A DNA stretch of 42,661 nt from an uncultured Oxalobacteraceae bacterium (GTDB lineage: Bacteria > Pseudomonadota > Gammaproteobacteria > Burkholderiales > Burkholderiaceae), in contig CAMLIL010000047.1 in assembly GCA_946480015.1 (NCBI GenBank), forward strand, positions 1 through 42,661, given 5' to 3'. This document shows, piece after piece, positions 1-14,188 of the stretch (position 1 is its first letter; the number at the start of each line of letters is the position of its first letter). The position numbers were made by a program, and so were the translations under genes. Below the pieces are notes generated by a model. That model saw nothing but the letters and a program-made list of their open reading frames with translations. It searched no databases and was not told the DNA's origin.

Positions 1-2906
<2,906 letters not shown>

Positions 2907-2926
2907 ACGGTAAAGCAGCACCCCTC

Positions 2927-2980
2927 AACCACAGAGTTCGCGCGGCCTTGCGCCGTGCGCCTCTGTGGTTTTCACTTTTC
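2927..2980 (+). terminator. Terminator-like hairpin in the carB-greA gap / greA leader
   Basis: A perfect 10-bp stem (AACCACAGAG at 2927-2936 with CTCTGTGGTT at 2961-2970) encloses a second GC-rich inverted repeat. It is followed by a T-rich stretch, TTTTCACTTTTC. It lies 20 bp after the carB stop and about 30 bp before the greA ATG. It could end carB transcripts or act as a conditional leader terminator for greA. Confidence 0.75.
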
Positions 2981-3002
2981 AGTAGAGAACGCGAATACCA
3001 AC

Positions 3003-3482
3003 ATGAACACAACAGTTCCATTGACGAAATACGGCGCCGAACTGCTCAAGGAAGAGCTGCACCAGCTCAAGACCAAGGAACGCCGCATCGTGATCGACGC
3101 CATCGCTGAAGCCCGTTCGCACGGCGACCTGTCCGAGAACGCCGAGTACGATGCAGCCAAGGAACGCCAAGCTTTTGTCGAAGGGCGCATCGCCGAACTG
3201 GAAGGCAAACTGAGCGCAGCGCAGATCATCGATCCGGCCACCCTGGACGCGGAAGGCCGCGTGGTGTTTGCCTCGACCGTCGACCTGGAAGACCTGGAAA
3301 ACGGCCAGAAAGTCACCTATCAGATCGTCGGCCTGGACGAGGCTGATCTCAAGCTCAATAAAGTGTCGGTGACGTCGCCGATCGCGCGCGCACTGATCGG
3401 CAAATATGCCGGCGACGTGGTCGAAGTGCAGGCGCCGTCCGGCCCGCGCGAGTACGAAATCCTCGAAGTCAAATACATCTGA
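3003..3482 (+). CDS. greA: Transcription elongation factor GreA
   Basis: GreA enters the RNA polymerase secondary channel and stimulates cleavage of backtracked transcripts. The product is 159 residues (family about 158). It has an N-terminal coiled coil with the acidic tip region ([19 protein letters not shown]) and a C-terminal FKBP-like domain ([14 protein letters not shown]). I chose the ATG at 3003, giving [11 protein letters not shown]. An upstream in-frame start at 2955 would lie inside the terminator hairpin and add residues unlike the family. The ribosome-binding site is weak. The stop overlaps the next gene's ATG (TGATG), so the DUF4149 gene is probably translationally coupled. Confidence 0.96.
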   Translation: MNTTVPLTKYGAELLKEELHQLKTKERRIVIDAIAEARSHGDLSENAEYDAAKERQAFVEGRIAELEGKLSAAQIIDPATLDAEGRVVFASTVDLEDLENGQKVTYQIVGLDEADLKLNKVSVTSPIARALIGKYAGDVVEVQAPSGPREYEILEVKYI

Positions 3483-3916
3483 TGCTGCTGGCGCGTGCCC
3501 GGCTGCTGGTGATTGTGCTGTGGGCCGGAAGCCTGTGGACGGTCGGCTACCTGGTCGCGCCTACGCTGTTCGGCACGCTTGCGGACCGGGTGCTGGCGGG
3601 CACGATTGCCGGGAGTATTTTCCGTAGCCAGGCCTGGCTGTCGCTGGCGTGCGGCTGCCTGGTGCTGGTCTTGTCAAACGGAATTGAACCGAAGGCGCGC
3701 AAGAGCCTGCGCGCGGTTGCCGTGGCGATGCTGCTGTGCCAGGCGATCGGCTATTTTGGCTTGCAGCCGATGATGGCGTCGATCAAGGCAGCGGCACCGG
3801 GCGGGGTGATGGATGAGGCGGCGCGCAGCAGATTCGGCCTGCTGCATGGCGTGTCGGCCGTGTTTTATCTGGCGCAAAGCCTGCTGGCTGCCGTGCTGGT
3901 CATCAAGAACAAGTGA
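3482..3916 (+). CDS. DUF4149 / TMEM205-like small integral membrane protein
   Basis: A 144-residue hydrophobic protein with about four membrane segments, starting with LLVIVLWAGSLWTVGYLVAP, the signature start of DUF4149 proteins. Its function is not known. The gene sits between greA and yhbY in many Burkholderiales, which supports a real conserved gene. Its ATG overlaps the greA stop (TGATG). The last segment ends in a basic tail (VLVIKNK). It converges with yhbY across a 44-bp gap. Confidence 0.85.
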   Translation: MLLARARLLVIVLWAGSLWTVGYLVAPTLFGTLADRVLAGTIAGSIFRSQAWLSLACGCLVLVLSNGIEPKARKSLRAVAVAMLLCQAIGYFGLQPMMASIKAAAPGGVMDEAARSRFGLLHGVSAVFYLAQSLLAAVLVIKNK

Positions 3917-3935
3917 GCTGCGCCCTCGCGAAGGG

Positions 3936-3958
3936 GGCCGCCAAGGCCGGGGGCGGCC
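3936..3958. terminator. GC-rich hairpin between convergent genes
   Basis: GGCCGCC (3936-3942) can pair with GGCGGCC (3952-3958) in the gap between the stops of the DUF4149 gene and yhbY. It has no clear T-tract on either strand, so a terminator role is tentative. Confidence 0.3.
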
Positions 3959-3960
3959 GG

Positions 3961-4431
3961 TTATTTGCCCAGTGCCGATTTCTTCTGGCTGGTCTGACGC
4001 GGTTTGGCACGCTTGATGGTGCCGCCTTCGGTCACCCGTTCATTTCCCTTGATCATGACCTTGGTCACGCTGGGGCGCTTGGTGCCGCTGGCGCTGGCTT
4101 TAACGATGGTCACTTCGCGCATGCCCTTGCCGGACTTGCCGCTGCGTTCCTTGACCACTTCCTTTTTCGGACGGTAGATCACCAGCAGCTTGCCGATGTG
4201 CTGCACCGGCGCCGCATCGAGCTCGGTGCAGATGTTCTCGTAGATTTCGGTGCGCATTTCGCGGTCGTCGCCGAACACACGCACCTTGATCAGGCCGTGC
4301 GAATCGAGGCTGGCGGAAATTTCCTTGATCACCGACGGGGTCAGGCCCGCTTCGCCAATGATCACGACCGGCTTCAGGCCATGGGCTTCGGCGCGCAGTG
4401 CGCTGCGCTCGACGGGGGTAAGTTTTTGCAT
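3961..4431 (-). CDS. yhbY: YhbY-type RNA-binding protein (CRS1/YhbY domain)
   Basis: A 156-residue protein whose first ~95 residues form the KH-like CRS1-YhbY (CRM) fold, including the segment RAEAHGLKPVVIIGEAGLT. In E. coli YhbY binds pre-50S particles and the family is tied to ribosome assembly. The C-terminal ~60 residues are basic, Ser/Lys-rich and probably disordered (ending TSQKKSALGK); E. coli YhbY lacks this tail. The gene diverges from rlmE across only 41 bp, so two ribosome-maturation genes share a regulatory gap, an arrangement also seen in enterobacteria. Confidence 0.93.
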   Translation of the reverse strand: MQKLTPVERSALRAEAHGLKPVVIIGEAGLTPSVIKEISASLDSHGLIKVRVFGDDREMRTEIYENICTELDAAPVQHIGKLLVIYRPKKEVVKERSGKSGKGMREVTIVKASASGTKRPSVTKVMIKGNERVTEGGTIKRAKPRQTSQKKSALGK

Positions 4432-4455
4432 AATATTTTTGGATGATCCTATAAA
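4426..4455 (+). promoter_or_regulatory. Predicted sigma70 promoter for rlmE
   Basis: TTGCAT (4426-4431), an 18-bp spacer and TATAAA (4450-4455) lie just ahead of the rlmE ATG at 4473. The -35 element overlaps the first codons of divergent yhbY. Transcription would start about 10 nt before the ATG, so the leader would be very short, consistent with no visible Shine-Dalgarno sequence. Confidence 0.4.
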
Positions 4456-4472
4456 AGCAGTATTCTACGCGA

Positions 4473-5159
4473 ATGGCAAAGAACAAATTAAACAAAAACT
4501 GGTTACACGACCACATTAACGACCCGTACGTCAAGCTGGCCCAGAAAGAAGGCTACCGCGCACGCGCCGCATATAAACTCAAAGAAATTGATGAAAGCGA
4601 AAAACTGATCAAGCCGGGGCAGGTCATTGTCGACCTCGGCTGCACTCCCGGCAGCTGGGGCCAGTACACCCGGCGCAAGCTGGCCGGCAAGGAAGGCGGC
4701 GGCATCAACGGCACCATCATCGGGCTCGACATGCTGCCCATGGAACCGGTGGCCGACATGCACTTCATCCAGGGCGACTTCCGCGAATCGCGCGTGCTGC
4801 GCCAGCTCGATACCGTGCTGGCCGGGCGCAAATGCGACCTGGTGCTGTCCGACATGGCCCCGAATCTGTCCGGCATCCCGACTGCGGATGCTGCCCGTAT
4901 GGAACATCTTATCGATTTGGCAATTGAGTTTTCTCAACTCCACATGAAGCCGGCTGGTGCATTGTTGGTGAAATGTTTCAAGGACATGGGGTTTAGTCAA
5001 ATCGTTGAGAAATTTCGTCAGGAATTCAAGGTGGTCAAACAGGTCAAACCGAAGGCCAGCCGCGATAAATCCTCGGAAATTTTCCTGTTGGGTAAAGGCT
5101 TGAAAAACCCTGCCGAAAAGAATCCCGTGCGGGACGACGAATCCACCCTTGATATTTGA
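4473..5159 (+). CDS. rlmE: 23S rRNA (uridine-2'-O-)-methyltransferase RlmE
   Basis: Methylates the 2'-O of U2552 in the 23S rRNA A-loop, late in 50S assembly. The product is 228 residues (E. coli 209). The SAM motif [10 protein letters not shown] is at 53-62. The catalytic K-D-K-E tetrad fits K35 (AAYKL), D127 (SDMAPN), K167 (LLVKCF) and E202 (SSEIFL). A polar C-terminal tail of about 18 residues ([13 protein letters not shown]) extends past the usual end. The stretch around 4895-5060 is visibly more AT-rich than its surroundings. Next comes a 190-bp gap and then ftsH, as in most proteobacteria. Confidence 0.96.
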   Translation: MAKNKLNKNWLHDHINDPYVKLAQKEGYRARAAYKLKEIDESEKLIKPGQVIVDLGCTPGSWGQYTRRKLAGKEGGGINGTIIGLDMLPMEPVADMHFIQGDFRESRVLRQLDTVLAGRKCDLVLSDMAPNLSGIPTADAARMEHLIDLAIEFSQLHMKPAGALLVKCFKDMGFSQIVEKFRQEFKVVKQVKPKASRDKSSEIFLLGKGLKNPAEKNPVRDDESTLDI

Positions 5160-5350
5160 CGATTTCAACCGCACATTGCCCAGGAAACGCCGTTTTCGGT
5201 GCAATTTGGCCAATAAATGGTGGTTTCCAGTGGTTTTTTCGCCGTTTTTACCTGTCCCGCCGGGCGCGCGTGGCACCGTTTGGCTATTGCAGGTAGAATC
5301 GGCGTTCTAAGTAATCGGTAAAAGATGCATCCCGCATCGAAGGAGTTTTC

Positions 5351-7237
<1,887 letters not shown>

Positions 7238-7269
7238 TCGAATCGAATCAGGGGGTAGGTCGGTATATA

Positions 7270-7306
7270 ATGCCGTTCAGTCAATAACTGAACGGCATTT
7301 TTCATT
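7270..7306 (+). terminator. Rho-independent terminator after ftsH
   Basis: A perfect 11-bp stem, ATGCCGTTCAG (7270-7280) with CTGAACGGCAT (7288-7298), a 7-nt loop and a following TTTTTCATTT. It lies 32 bp past the ftsH stop and separates ftsH from folP. Confidence 0.9.
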
Positions 7307-7339
7307 TCCGGCCAGATCAAGCAACCTCACCAAGTACGC

Positions 7340-8197
7340 ATGCGACACACTCTTCAATGCGGCCGATTCGGCTTCGATCTTGCCGCACGGCCGCTCGTCA
7401 TGGGCATCCTCAACGTGACACCCGATTCATTTTCCGACGGCGGCAAGTTCCAATCGCTGGAGTTCGCCTTGTCGCGCGCTGAAGAAATGATCAGCGAAGG
7501 CGTGGACATGATCGACATCGGCGGCGAGTCGAGCCGCCCCGGCGCCCCCGCGCTGCCGCTTGACGAAGAATTGCGTCGCGTGATGCCGGTGGTGTATGCG
7601 TTGCGCGACCTCGGCAAGCCGGTCTCGGTGGACACCTACAAGCCAGCCGTGATGCGCGAAGCCATCATTGCCGGGGCGGACATGATCAACGACATCAATG
7701 GATTCCGTGCGCCGGGCGCGCTCGACGCGGTGGCGGGCAGCGATTGCGCCCTGTGCGTGATGCACATGCAAAGCGATCCGCAAACCATGCAGCACAACCC
7801 CCGCTACGACGACGTGGTGGGCGAAGTGATCGGATTTCTGCGCGAACGGGTGGAGGCGATGACTGCCGCCGGCATCGAGCGCGAGCGCATCTGCATCGAC
7901 CCCGGTTTCGGCTTCGGCAAGACCGTCGAGCACAACTATGTCTTGCTGCAAAACATTGGCCGCATGCAGGATGAACTCGGCCTGCCGGTGCTTGCGGGCC
8001 TGTCGCGCAAGTCGATGATCGGCGCCGTCACCGGTAAGCCGCTGGAGCAGCGTCTGGCCGGCAGCCTGGCCGGGGCGCTCGCTGCGGTAGCACAGGGAGC
8101 GCGCATCGTGCGCGTGCATGATGTTGTTGAAACCGTTGACGCTTTCAAGGTGTGGCAGGCAGCAACCGTTACGCCGCATTCGAATTCATCGTATTAA
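7340..8197 (+). CDS. folP: Dihydropteroate synthase
   Basis: Condenses p-aminobenzoate with dihydropterin pyrophosphate in folate synthesis; it is the target of sulfonamides. The product is 285 residues, normal for the family. It shows the pterin-site motifs GILNVTPDSFSDGG (22-35) and DIGGESSRPGA, then DINGFR, CIDPGFGFGKT and the conserved GLSRKS segment, all on one TIM barrel. The start at 7340 has no strong Shine-Dalgarno sequence, but a later start would remove conserved residues. glmM follows after 23 bp, so the two genes are probably co-transcribed, as elsewhere in proteobacteria. Confidence 0.96.
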   Translation: MRHTLQCGRFGFDLAARPLVMGILNVTPDSFSDGGKFQSLEFALSRAEEMISEGVDMIDIGGESSRPGAPALPLDEELRRVMPVVYALRDLGKPVSVDTYKPAVMREAIIAGADMINDINGFRAPGALDAVAGSDCALCVMHMQSDPQTMQHNPRYDDVVGEVIGFLRERVEAMTAAGIERERICIDPGFGFGKTVEHNYVLLQNIGRMQDELGLPVLAGLSRKSMIGAVTGKPLEQRLAGSLAGALAAVAQGARIVRVHDVVETVDAFKVWQAATVTPHSNSSY

Positions 8198-8220
8198 CTC
8201 ACACAAAAAAAGAGTAAAAC

Positions 8221-9558
<1,338 letters not shown>

Positions 9559-9589
9559 GATTCCGCACGGAATACTTCGGGGAGTGTCA

Positions 9590-9618
9590 TTGACGCTGAT
9601 GGCGCTCCGACGTATAAT
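9590..9618 (+). promoter_or_regulatory. Near-consensus sigma70 promoter for the tRNA genes
   Basis: TTGACG (9590-9595), a spacer of exactly 17 bp and TATAAT (9613-9618): 11 of 12 consensus bases. The -10 ends 8 bp before the mature 5' end of tRNA-Pro, so little or no 5' trailer would need removal. Confidence 0.85.
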
Positions 9619-9626
9619 AACGTCTT

Positions 9627-9703
9627 CGGAGTGTGGCGCAGTCCGGTAGCGCACCTGGTTTGGGACCAGGGGGTCCAAGGTTCGAATCCTTGTACTCCGA
9701 CCA
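9627..9703 (+). tRNA. tRNA-Pro (anticodon UGG)
   Basis: A 77-nt cloverleaf with a 7-bp acceptor stem (CGGAGTG with TACTCCG, one G-T pair), a D-arm, anticodon loop TTTGGGA with TGG in the centre, a T-loop TTCGAAT and an encoded CCA end. It reads all CCN codons, with preference for CCA and CCG. A strong promoter lies directly upstream. Confidence 0.96.
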
Positions 9704-9713
9704 AGTTTTAAGG

Positions 9714-9747
9714 ACGGGCTGTCATTCAATTGGCGGCCCGTTTTTCA
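9714..9747 (+). terminator. Terminator-like hairpin after tRNA-Pro
   Basis: ACGGGC (9714-9719) pairs with GCCCGT (9736-9741), followed by TTTTTCATTT. It lies between the two tRNA genes, so tRNA-Arg needs either read-through or a promoter I cannot see in the 30 bp between. Confidence 0.65.
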
Positions 9748-9778
9748 TTTCCGTGATGCTTTCATGGCATTGCACAGA

Positions 9779-9855
<77 letters not shown>

Positions 9856-9990
9856 ATCCGCGTAGGACAGATCAAGATCGACTTCGTTGCTTTCCCTTAA
9901 ATTCCGACCAACGAGCTGGTTTTAAGTGCAATTCGAATAATCGCTGCTCGACTCAAAATGTGATCGTGCATAAGTACGACCAATAAAGGC

Positions 9991-12900
9991 TCAAGCAGCG
10001 GGCACCGCATATTCAATACGATCACGACCATTTTCCTTGGAGCGATACAGGGCCTGGTCGGCACGGTCGATCAGCTCGGCCAACGCCAGCGGGCGCCGCA
10101 CTTCAAACGCGATCACGCCGAAACTGCCGGTAACGCTGATGGCTTCGTGCTCGCTGATGCGAATCGGTTCACGCCGGACCGCCTCCCGCAGCTGCTCCAC
10201 GCGCGCATGGCCGGTGGCCTCGTCCAGGCCCGGCAGCAGCACCAGGAATTCCTCACCGCCATAGCGGCCCACTGCGTCGCTTTGCCGCACGGATGCGCTC
10301 AAACGCGTCACCGCCTCGCGCAGCACCGCGTCGCCGGCGGGGTGACCGTAGGTGTCGTTGACGCGCTTGAAATGGTCCAGGTCCAGCAAGACCAGCAGCA
10401 AGGGCTGTTGCTGGGCGATGGCCTGTTCCAGCGCGCGTTCGATGATTTCCAGGATGGCGCCGCGATTCCAGGCGCCGGTCAAACTGTCCCTGAGCGCGCG
10501 CTGGCGCAATTGTTCACGCGACTGTTCCAGATCCCGCGTGCGCTCGCGCACCAGTTGCTCGGTATGCAGCTGGCGTTGCAGCAGATGACGTACCCGCAAG
10601 CGGTACAGCAGCGTCAGCAGCATGACTGCCAGCAGCGCGCATAGCAGGTAGAACGGCGTGGTGCGCCACCATGGCGGCAGAATGGTGACCGTATGCCTCT
10701 GCAACGGCGATACCCCGTGGCTGGAGGTATTGCTGGCGTAGTATTCGAACTGGTAGTCGCCGGGGGGCAGGGCGGCATAACGCACCTGCGCGACGGCCGA
10801 CTCGGCCCAGCTGTCTTCCAGCCCCGCCAGCCGGAAGTGGAAACGCAGTCTGGTGCGATTCTGTGGATCCAGACTGGCCAGGTTCAGCTCAAGCGGCGCG
10901 TTGGACCACGGCAGTATCCACGCCTGGTCCGTCGCCAGCGGCTGGACGTCGCGGCGGGCCGCTTCGATGCGCACGCTCAGCGGCTGCGGCGCGAACAGGA
11001 GTTCAGGGCGGCGCACATGCGAGGCACCATTGCTGGTCGTGATCCACATCGAGCCGTCGACGTCCTCGTAGAAGACGCTCGCATTGGTGTCGTTCCAGAT
11101 CAGGCCATCGTTCTGGTCGAAAAAACGCCAATGCTCGCGGTTCCACACTGCGATCCCGGCATCCGTCCCGACCCACAGCCAGCCCCGCCTGTCCTCATGC
11201 AGGGCGACAACGGTGGCGTCGTGCAACACGCGACTGTCCACAGCTTCGGCCCGCAAGCCCTGACCGGAGTAATGCGCACGCCACAGACCGCCCTGCACAT
11301 CGCCAAGCCAGAGCGAACCGTCGGCGGAGCAGCTCATGTCAGATAAATCGATGCCGTTGCCCAACTGGTGTACTGCGTAGCTGCTCCAGCTGCCGCCATC
11401 GAGGCGTAGCAACTGGCGCGAGCTTAGAAACCATAATGCGCCGCCGGTCGCCTGACACTGGGTGATATAGGCCACGCTGTCGGCGCCGACGGGCTGCACC
11501 AGTCCTTCTGGCGGGTGCACCGCCTGCGCGCCCATGGTTGAATCGACCACGGCAATCCCATCGATGGTGGACAGCCAGAGCCGCTGCGTACCGTCCACGA
11601 GCAGGCGGCGCACCAGGGGCAAGTGGCGCGTATGAACGCTGGCGTGGCCGTCGCCCAGTCGCGCCAACAGTCCGGAAAAGCTGCCTCCCCATGCCTGACC
11701 GCCTTTGTCCAGCACCAGGCTGGACCACTGGTCCGGGCGCAAGCCGGATGCCATCGGGGTAAAACGCCGGGCACCGGGCAACAAACGCGCCAAACCGGAA
11801 CGGGTACCGGCATACAGCACACCGGCGCCATCCCGGACAAAGGACAGCAGCACATCGGACGGCAAGCCTTGCTCAGCGGTCCAGTTCTCCCAGTTGCCGT
11901 AGCCCAGCCAGTGAATCAAACCCAAGCCGCGCGAGCCCAGCCACAGGCCGCCGCCTTGATCGAATTGCACGGCACTCAGGCCGCCGGCCGAGCGCAAGCC
12001 ATTGGCGGGGCCGTAGTGCTCCCAGCGCGCCTGGTCCCACTGGACCAGGCCGTCGTCGACATTGCTGAGAATCCGGCCCTGGTCATCCTCGACGAGGAAA
12101 GGCCGCAGATTGGCTTTGCGCAGCACATCGCCCGGCGGAGTGCGGTCGACAAAGCGTTGCGCCCCGGGTGGCAGGGCAATGATGCGGGAATCCCCGCGCG
12201 CCCATAACTGACCAGTGCGGTCGCGCAGTATGGCGCGCCAGTTATCCGACGGGACACCCTGGGCAGCGCTCCATACTGTGAGTCCTTCCGAGCCACTGTG
12301 GCACAGCGACTGGCCGCACCCCATCCACAGCGCGGCGCCCGCCTCGACGTGGACGCTGCTGATATAGGCGAGCGGAGCGTGCCGCTTGACTTGCTCCTCG
12401 GAGAATACCGGCTCTACCTGCGGCTGGCCGTCGCGCAGTGTCAGCGTATAGACGCGCGAACCGGTAATGAGGTAGGGGCTGCCGGCGGGGCCGACGACCA
12501 GGCTCTGACCTGGCCAGACGTCGACATTGCGTCCGTCATGGCGCCGTACGGCCTGCAATCGCTCGCCGACCTTGAGAAAGAGTCCGTCGTAGTTGCCGAC
12601 CCACAGCCTGTTGTTGTGGTCCACCAGCAACGCGGTAACCATGGCATCGCCCAAGCCTTCGCGTTGCGCGTAACGCTGAAAACTGGCACCGTTGTAGCGG
12701 AATAAGCCATTTTCGGTGCCTACCCACAGGTAACCGTCATGGTCGCGCGCCATCGCGGTGACGGCGAGGTTCGTCAAGCCATCCTGCTGGCCGTAGTAGC
12801 GCAGAGGCATTTGCTGGGCGCTTGCCACACCCGGCAACATTAATGCCAAAGTGACCAGGCTGCCCAGCATGCGGTACAGGCGCATTCCTGTTAGCGTCAT
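9991..12900 (-). CDS. Membrane diguanylate cyclase with Reg_prop beta-propeller and Y_Y_Y sensor
   Basis: Predicted to make cyclic di-GMP in response to a periplasmic signal. With the ATG at 12900 the product is 969 residues: a signal peptide (ending near VASAQQ), about 650 residues of two-component-regulator propeller repeats (recurring pattern LWVGTENGLFRY-like), a Y_Y_Y domain (LEDSWAES...YQFEYYASN), one TM helix at about 748-768, a short coiled coil, and a GGDEF domain in the last 165 residues. The A-site is GGEEF (881-885). An I-site, RQSD (872-875), stands five residues before it, so product inhibition is likely. I prefer 12900 because GGAAAG precedes it and a signal peptide follows. 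A GTG at 13017 would add 39 non-signal-like residues and overlap the upstream gene. Such propellers usually sit on histidine kinases; here the output is GGDEF. Confidence 0.9.
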   Translation of the reverse strand: MTLTGMRLYRMLGSLVTLALMLPGVASAQQMPLRYYGQQDGLTNLAVTAMARDHDGYLWVGTENGLFRYNGASFQRYAQREGLGDAMVTALLVDHNNRLWVGNYDGLFLKVGERLQAVRRHDGRNVDVWPGQSLVVGPAGSPYLITGSRVYTLTLRDGQPQVEPVFSEEQVKRHAPLAYISSVHVEAGAALWMGCGQSLCHSGSEGLTVWSAAQGVPSDNWRAILRDRTGQLWARGDSRIIALPPGAQRFVDRTPPGDVLRKANLRPFLVEDDQGRILSNVDDGLVQWDQARWEHYGPANGLRSAGGLSAVQFDQGGGLWLGSRGLGLIHWLGYGNWENWTAEQGLPSDVLLSFVRDGAGVLYAGTRSGLARLLPGARRFTPMASGLRPDQWSSLVLDKGGQAWGGSFSGLLARLGDGHASVHTRHLPLVRRLLVDGTQRLWLSTIDGIAVVDSTMGAQAVHPPEGLVQPVGADSVAYITQCQATGGALWFLSSRQLLRLDGGSWSSYAVHQLGNGIDLSDMSCSADGSLWLGDVQGGLWRAHYSGQGLRAEAVDSRVLHDATVVALHEDRRGWLWVGTDAGIAVWNREHWRFFDQNDGLIWNDTNASVFYEDVDGSMWITTSNGASHVRRPELLFAPQPLSVRIEAARRDVQPLATDQAWILPWSNAPLELNLASLDPQNRTRLRFHFRLAGLEDSWAESAVAQVRYAALPPGDYQFEYYASNTSSHGVSPLQRHTVTILPPWWRTTPFYLLCALLAVMLLTLLYRLRVRHLLQRQLHTEQLVRERTRDLEQSREQLRQRALRDSLTGAWNRGAILEIIERALEQAIAQQQPLLLVLLDLDHFKRVNDTYGHPAGDAVLREAVTRLSASVRQSDAVGRYGGEEFLVLLPGLDEATGHARVEQLREAVRREPIRISEHEAISVTGSFGVIAFEVRRPLALAELIDRADQALYRSKENGRDRIEYAVPAA

Positions 12901-13013
12901 TCTTTCCAGCAAAGCTCGATCCCAAGTTGTATTGTCGCCGGGCAAGCTTATGATGGAGTTCGGCTTTTGCCAAGGGGAATTTTTTTCAAGCGAGCTGGTT
13001 TTCTCCGTGCCTG

Positions 13014-13292
13014 TCACGGCTTGATGTTGCCGCCTTGCTGCGCCCCGCCCGGACCTTGCGTTCCCACAGTGCCGGTTTCGCCGCCAGGCATGTCCGTTCC
13101 TTTCAATTGGTCGCCCTGGGCAATGCTTTGCTTGGCCCCAGGGTTCCCCTGCTGCGAATTGCCTTCCTTACGCTTGCCCGCGTTCACATCCTGGCCAGCC
13201 GGCTCGATGCCGCCCGCATGGCCGCCGCGAATGCCGTCGATAGGGTTGTCGCTGTCTCCGCCGAGGGATTGATCGTGTCCGTGGTTGGTCAT
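13014..13292 (-). CDS. Small hydrophilic Gly-rich protein of unknown function
   Basis: A 92-residue protein starting MTNHGHDQSLGGD and made almost only of Gly, Gln, Asn, Asp, Lys and Pro (for example GGETGTVGTQGPGGAQQGG). It has no signal peptide, membrane segment or clear fold and is probably disordered. I chose the ATG at 13292 because GGGAG lies six nt ahead of it; an in-frame start 36 nt upstream has no such site. It is on the same strand as the cyclase, 113 bp upstream. Its composition recalls small stress-associated hydrophilic proteins, but I do not recognise the family. Confidence 0.6.
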   Translation of the reverse strand: MTNHGHDQSLGGDSDNPIDGIRGGHAGGIEPAGQDVNAGKRKEGNSQQGNPGAKQSIAQGDQLKGTDMPGGETGTVGTQGPGGAQQGGNIKP

Positions 13293-13564
13293 GTTGATCT
13301 CCCGAATGATGTAACTGAACATGTTCATCCTAGAGCACCACAGCGCGATCGCTCGTAGGCGCGCGCACCGGTGGAATGTAGGATTTTTGCTAGCTACCCT
13401 GCCAACTTTCCCGCGTCGCTAGAATGTGAAACAAATGCTACGAATTGTGTCAAAACCGTATTGACGGGCTGTGCTTGAGTATTCTGGCCTCGCAGTACTT
13501 GCTGAGGCGACAAGCTTCGCTGGCCTCAGCGGCCTTAAAATTTTTCACTATCTGGAGAATCACA

Positions 13565-13870
13565 ATGAAAAAACTTGCCCTGTTTGCAGCAATTTGCACC
13601 GTGTCCGCGTTCGCTGGCGCCGCTCCAAAACCTGCCGCCGCGCCGGCGCCGCAAAACGTCAGTACCGCAAGCGCTGCTACCGCCAAGGAAGGCAAGGTCG
13701 ACGGCCAGGCGACGGCTACGGCGGCCAAGGAACATAGTGCGGACAATGCCGTCACTCCGGCCGAAGTGAAAGCTGACGCGCAGGCTGCCACGCCAGCGGT
13801 CCCCGCAGCGCCCGCCGCACCGGCAGTCCCGGCTGCGCCAGCTGCCCCGGCTGCACCAGCTGCCAAATAA
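13565..13870 (+). CDS. Small secreted Ala/Pro-rich low-complexity protein
   Basis: A 101-residue protein with a clean signal peptide (MKKLALFAAICTVSAFAGA) and a mature part rich in Ala, Pro, Lys and Val. The last ~30 residues are near-perfect AAPAAPAVP repeats. The ATG at 13565 is chosen because GGAG stands about 7 nt before it and the signal peptide begins there; the frame is open upstream but looks non-coding. A strong terminator follows. A flexible periplasmic linker-like protein is the most that can be said. The repeat could vary in length between strains. Confidence 0.7.
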   Translation: MKKLALFAAICTVSAFAGAAPKPAAAPAPQNVSTASAATAKEGKVDGQATATAAKEHSADNAVTPAEVKADAQAATPAVPAAPAAPAVPAAPAAPAAPAAK

Positions 13871-13907
13871 GTGTTCCGATGCCGCGCGGCCCCGCCGCGC
13901 GCACTGC

Positions 13908-13942
13908 GCACGCTCCTGCCAACGGCCGAGCGTGCTTTTTTT
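13908..13942 (+). terminator. Rho-independent terminator after the Ala/Pro-rich protein
   Basis: GCACGCTC (13908-13915) pairs perfectly with GAGCGTGC (13928-13935) and is followed by seven T residues (13936-13942). Confidence 0.9.
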
Positions 13943-14136
13943 CGTCTATGCCGCCGGCTTCATGCACGCGTGCCTGGTGACCAGCATGTGTTCGTCTTCC
14001 ACTGCTCATCAGCTGCTCCTCTCGATTGATGATCAGTGCTGCATGGCGGATAACCTCATGTTCACACTGTGGCGGAAAGACACTGTGCGCAAGCGAACGC
14101 AGTTCATGCGTTCAGGGTACACCCATCGGGCGCGCC

Positions 14137-14166
14137 AAAAAAAATACGGCGCCACAGCGCCGTATT
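14137..14166 (-). terminator. Rho-independent terminator after the pectinase gene
   Basis: On the minus strand, AATACGGCGC pairs perfectly with GCGCCGTATT around a 4-nt loop and runs into eight T residues (plus-strand A run 14137-14144). It starts 23 bp past the stop and closes the minus-strand pectin gene group. Confidence 0.93.
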
Positions 14167-14188
14167 CAGGGTTCAGCGTGTCGCCGCA

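Larger units (their letters stand above)
13871..14188. other. Non-coding gap between convergent genes, with one terminator at each side
   Basis: About 320 bp between the Ala/Pro-rich protein stop and the pectinase stop. It contains a GC-rich inverted repeat just after 13880, then the plus-strand terminator (13908-13942) and the minus-strand terminator (14137-14166). Open frames across the middle have no ribosome-binding site or recognisable product. I see nothing else in it. Confidence 0.6.

Noticed and set aside
9559..9589. ATTCC/GGAAT inverted repeat after glmM as a terminator
   Set aside because: The stem is five pairs and no T-run follows.
12970..13020. Hairpin CCGTG/CACGG after the Gly-rich protein gene
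   Set aside because: Only a 5-bp stem and no T-tract, so it does not support a terminator.
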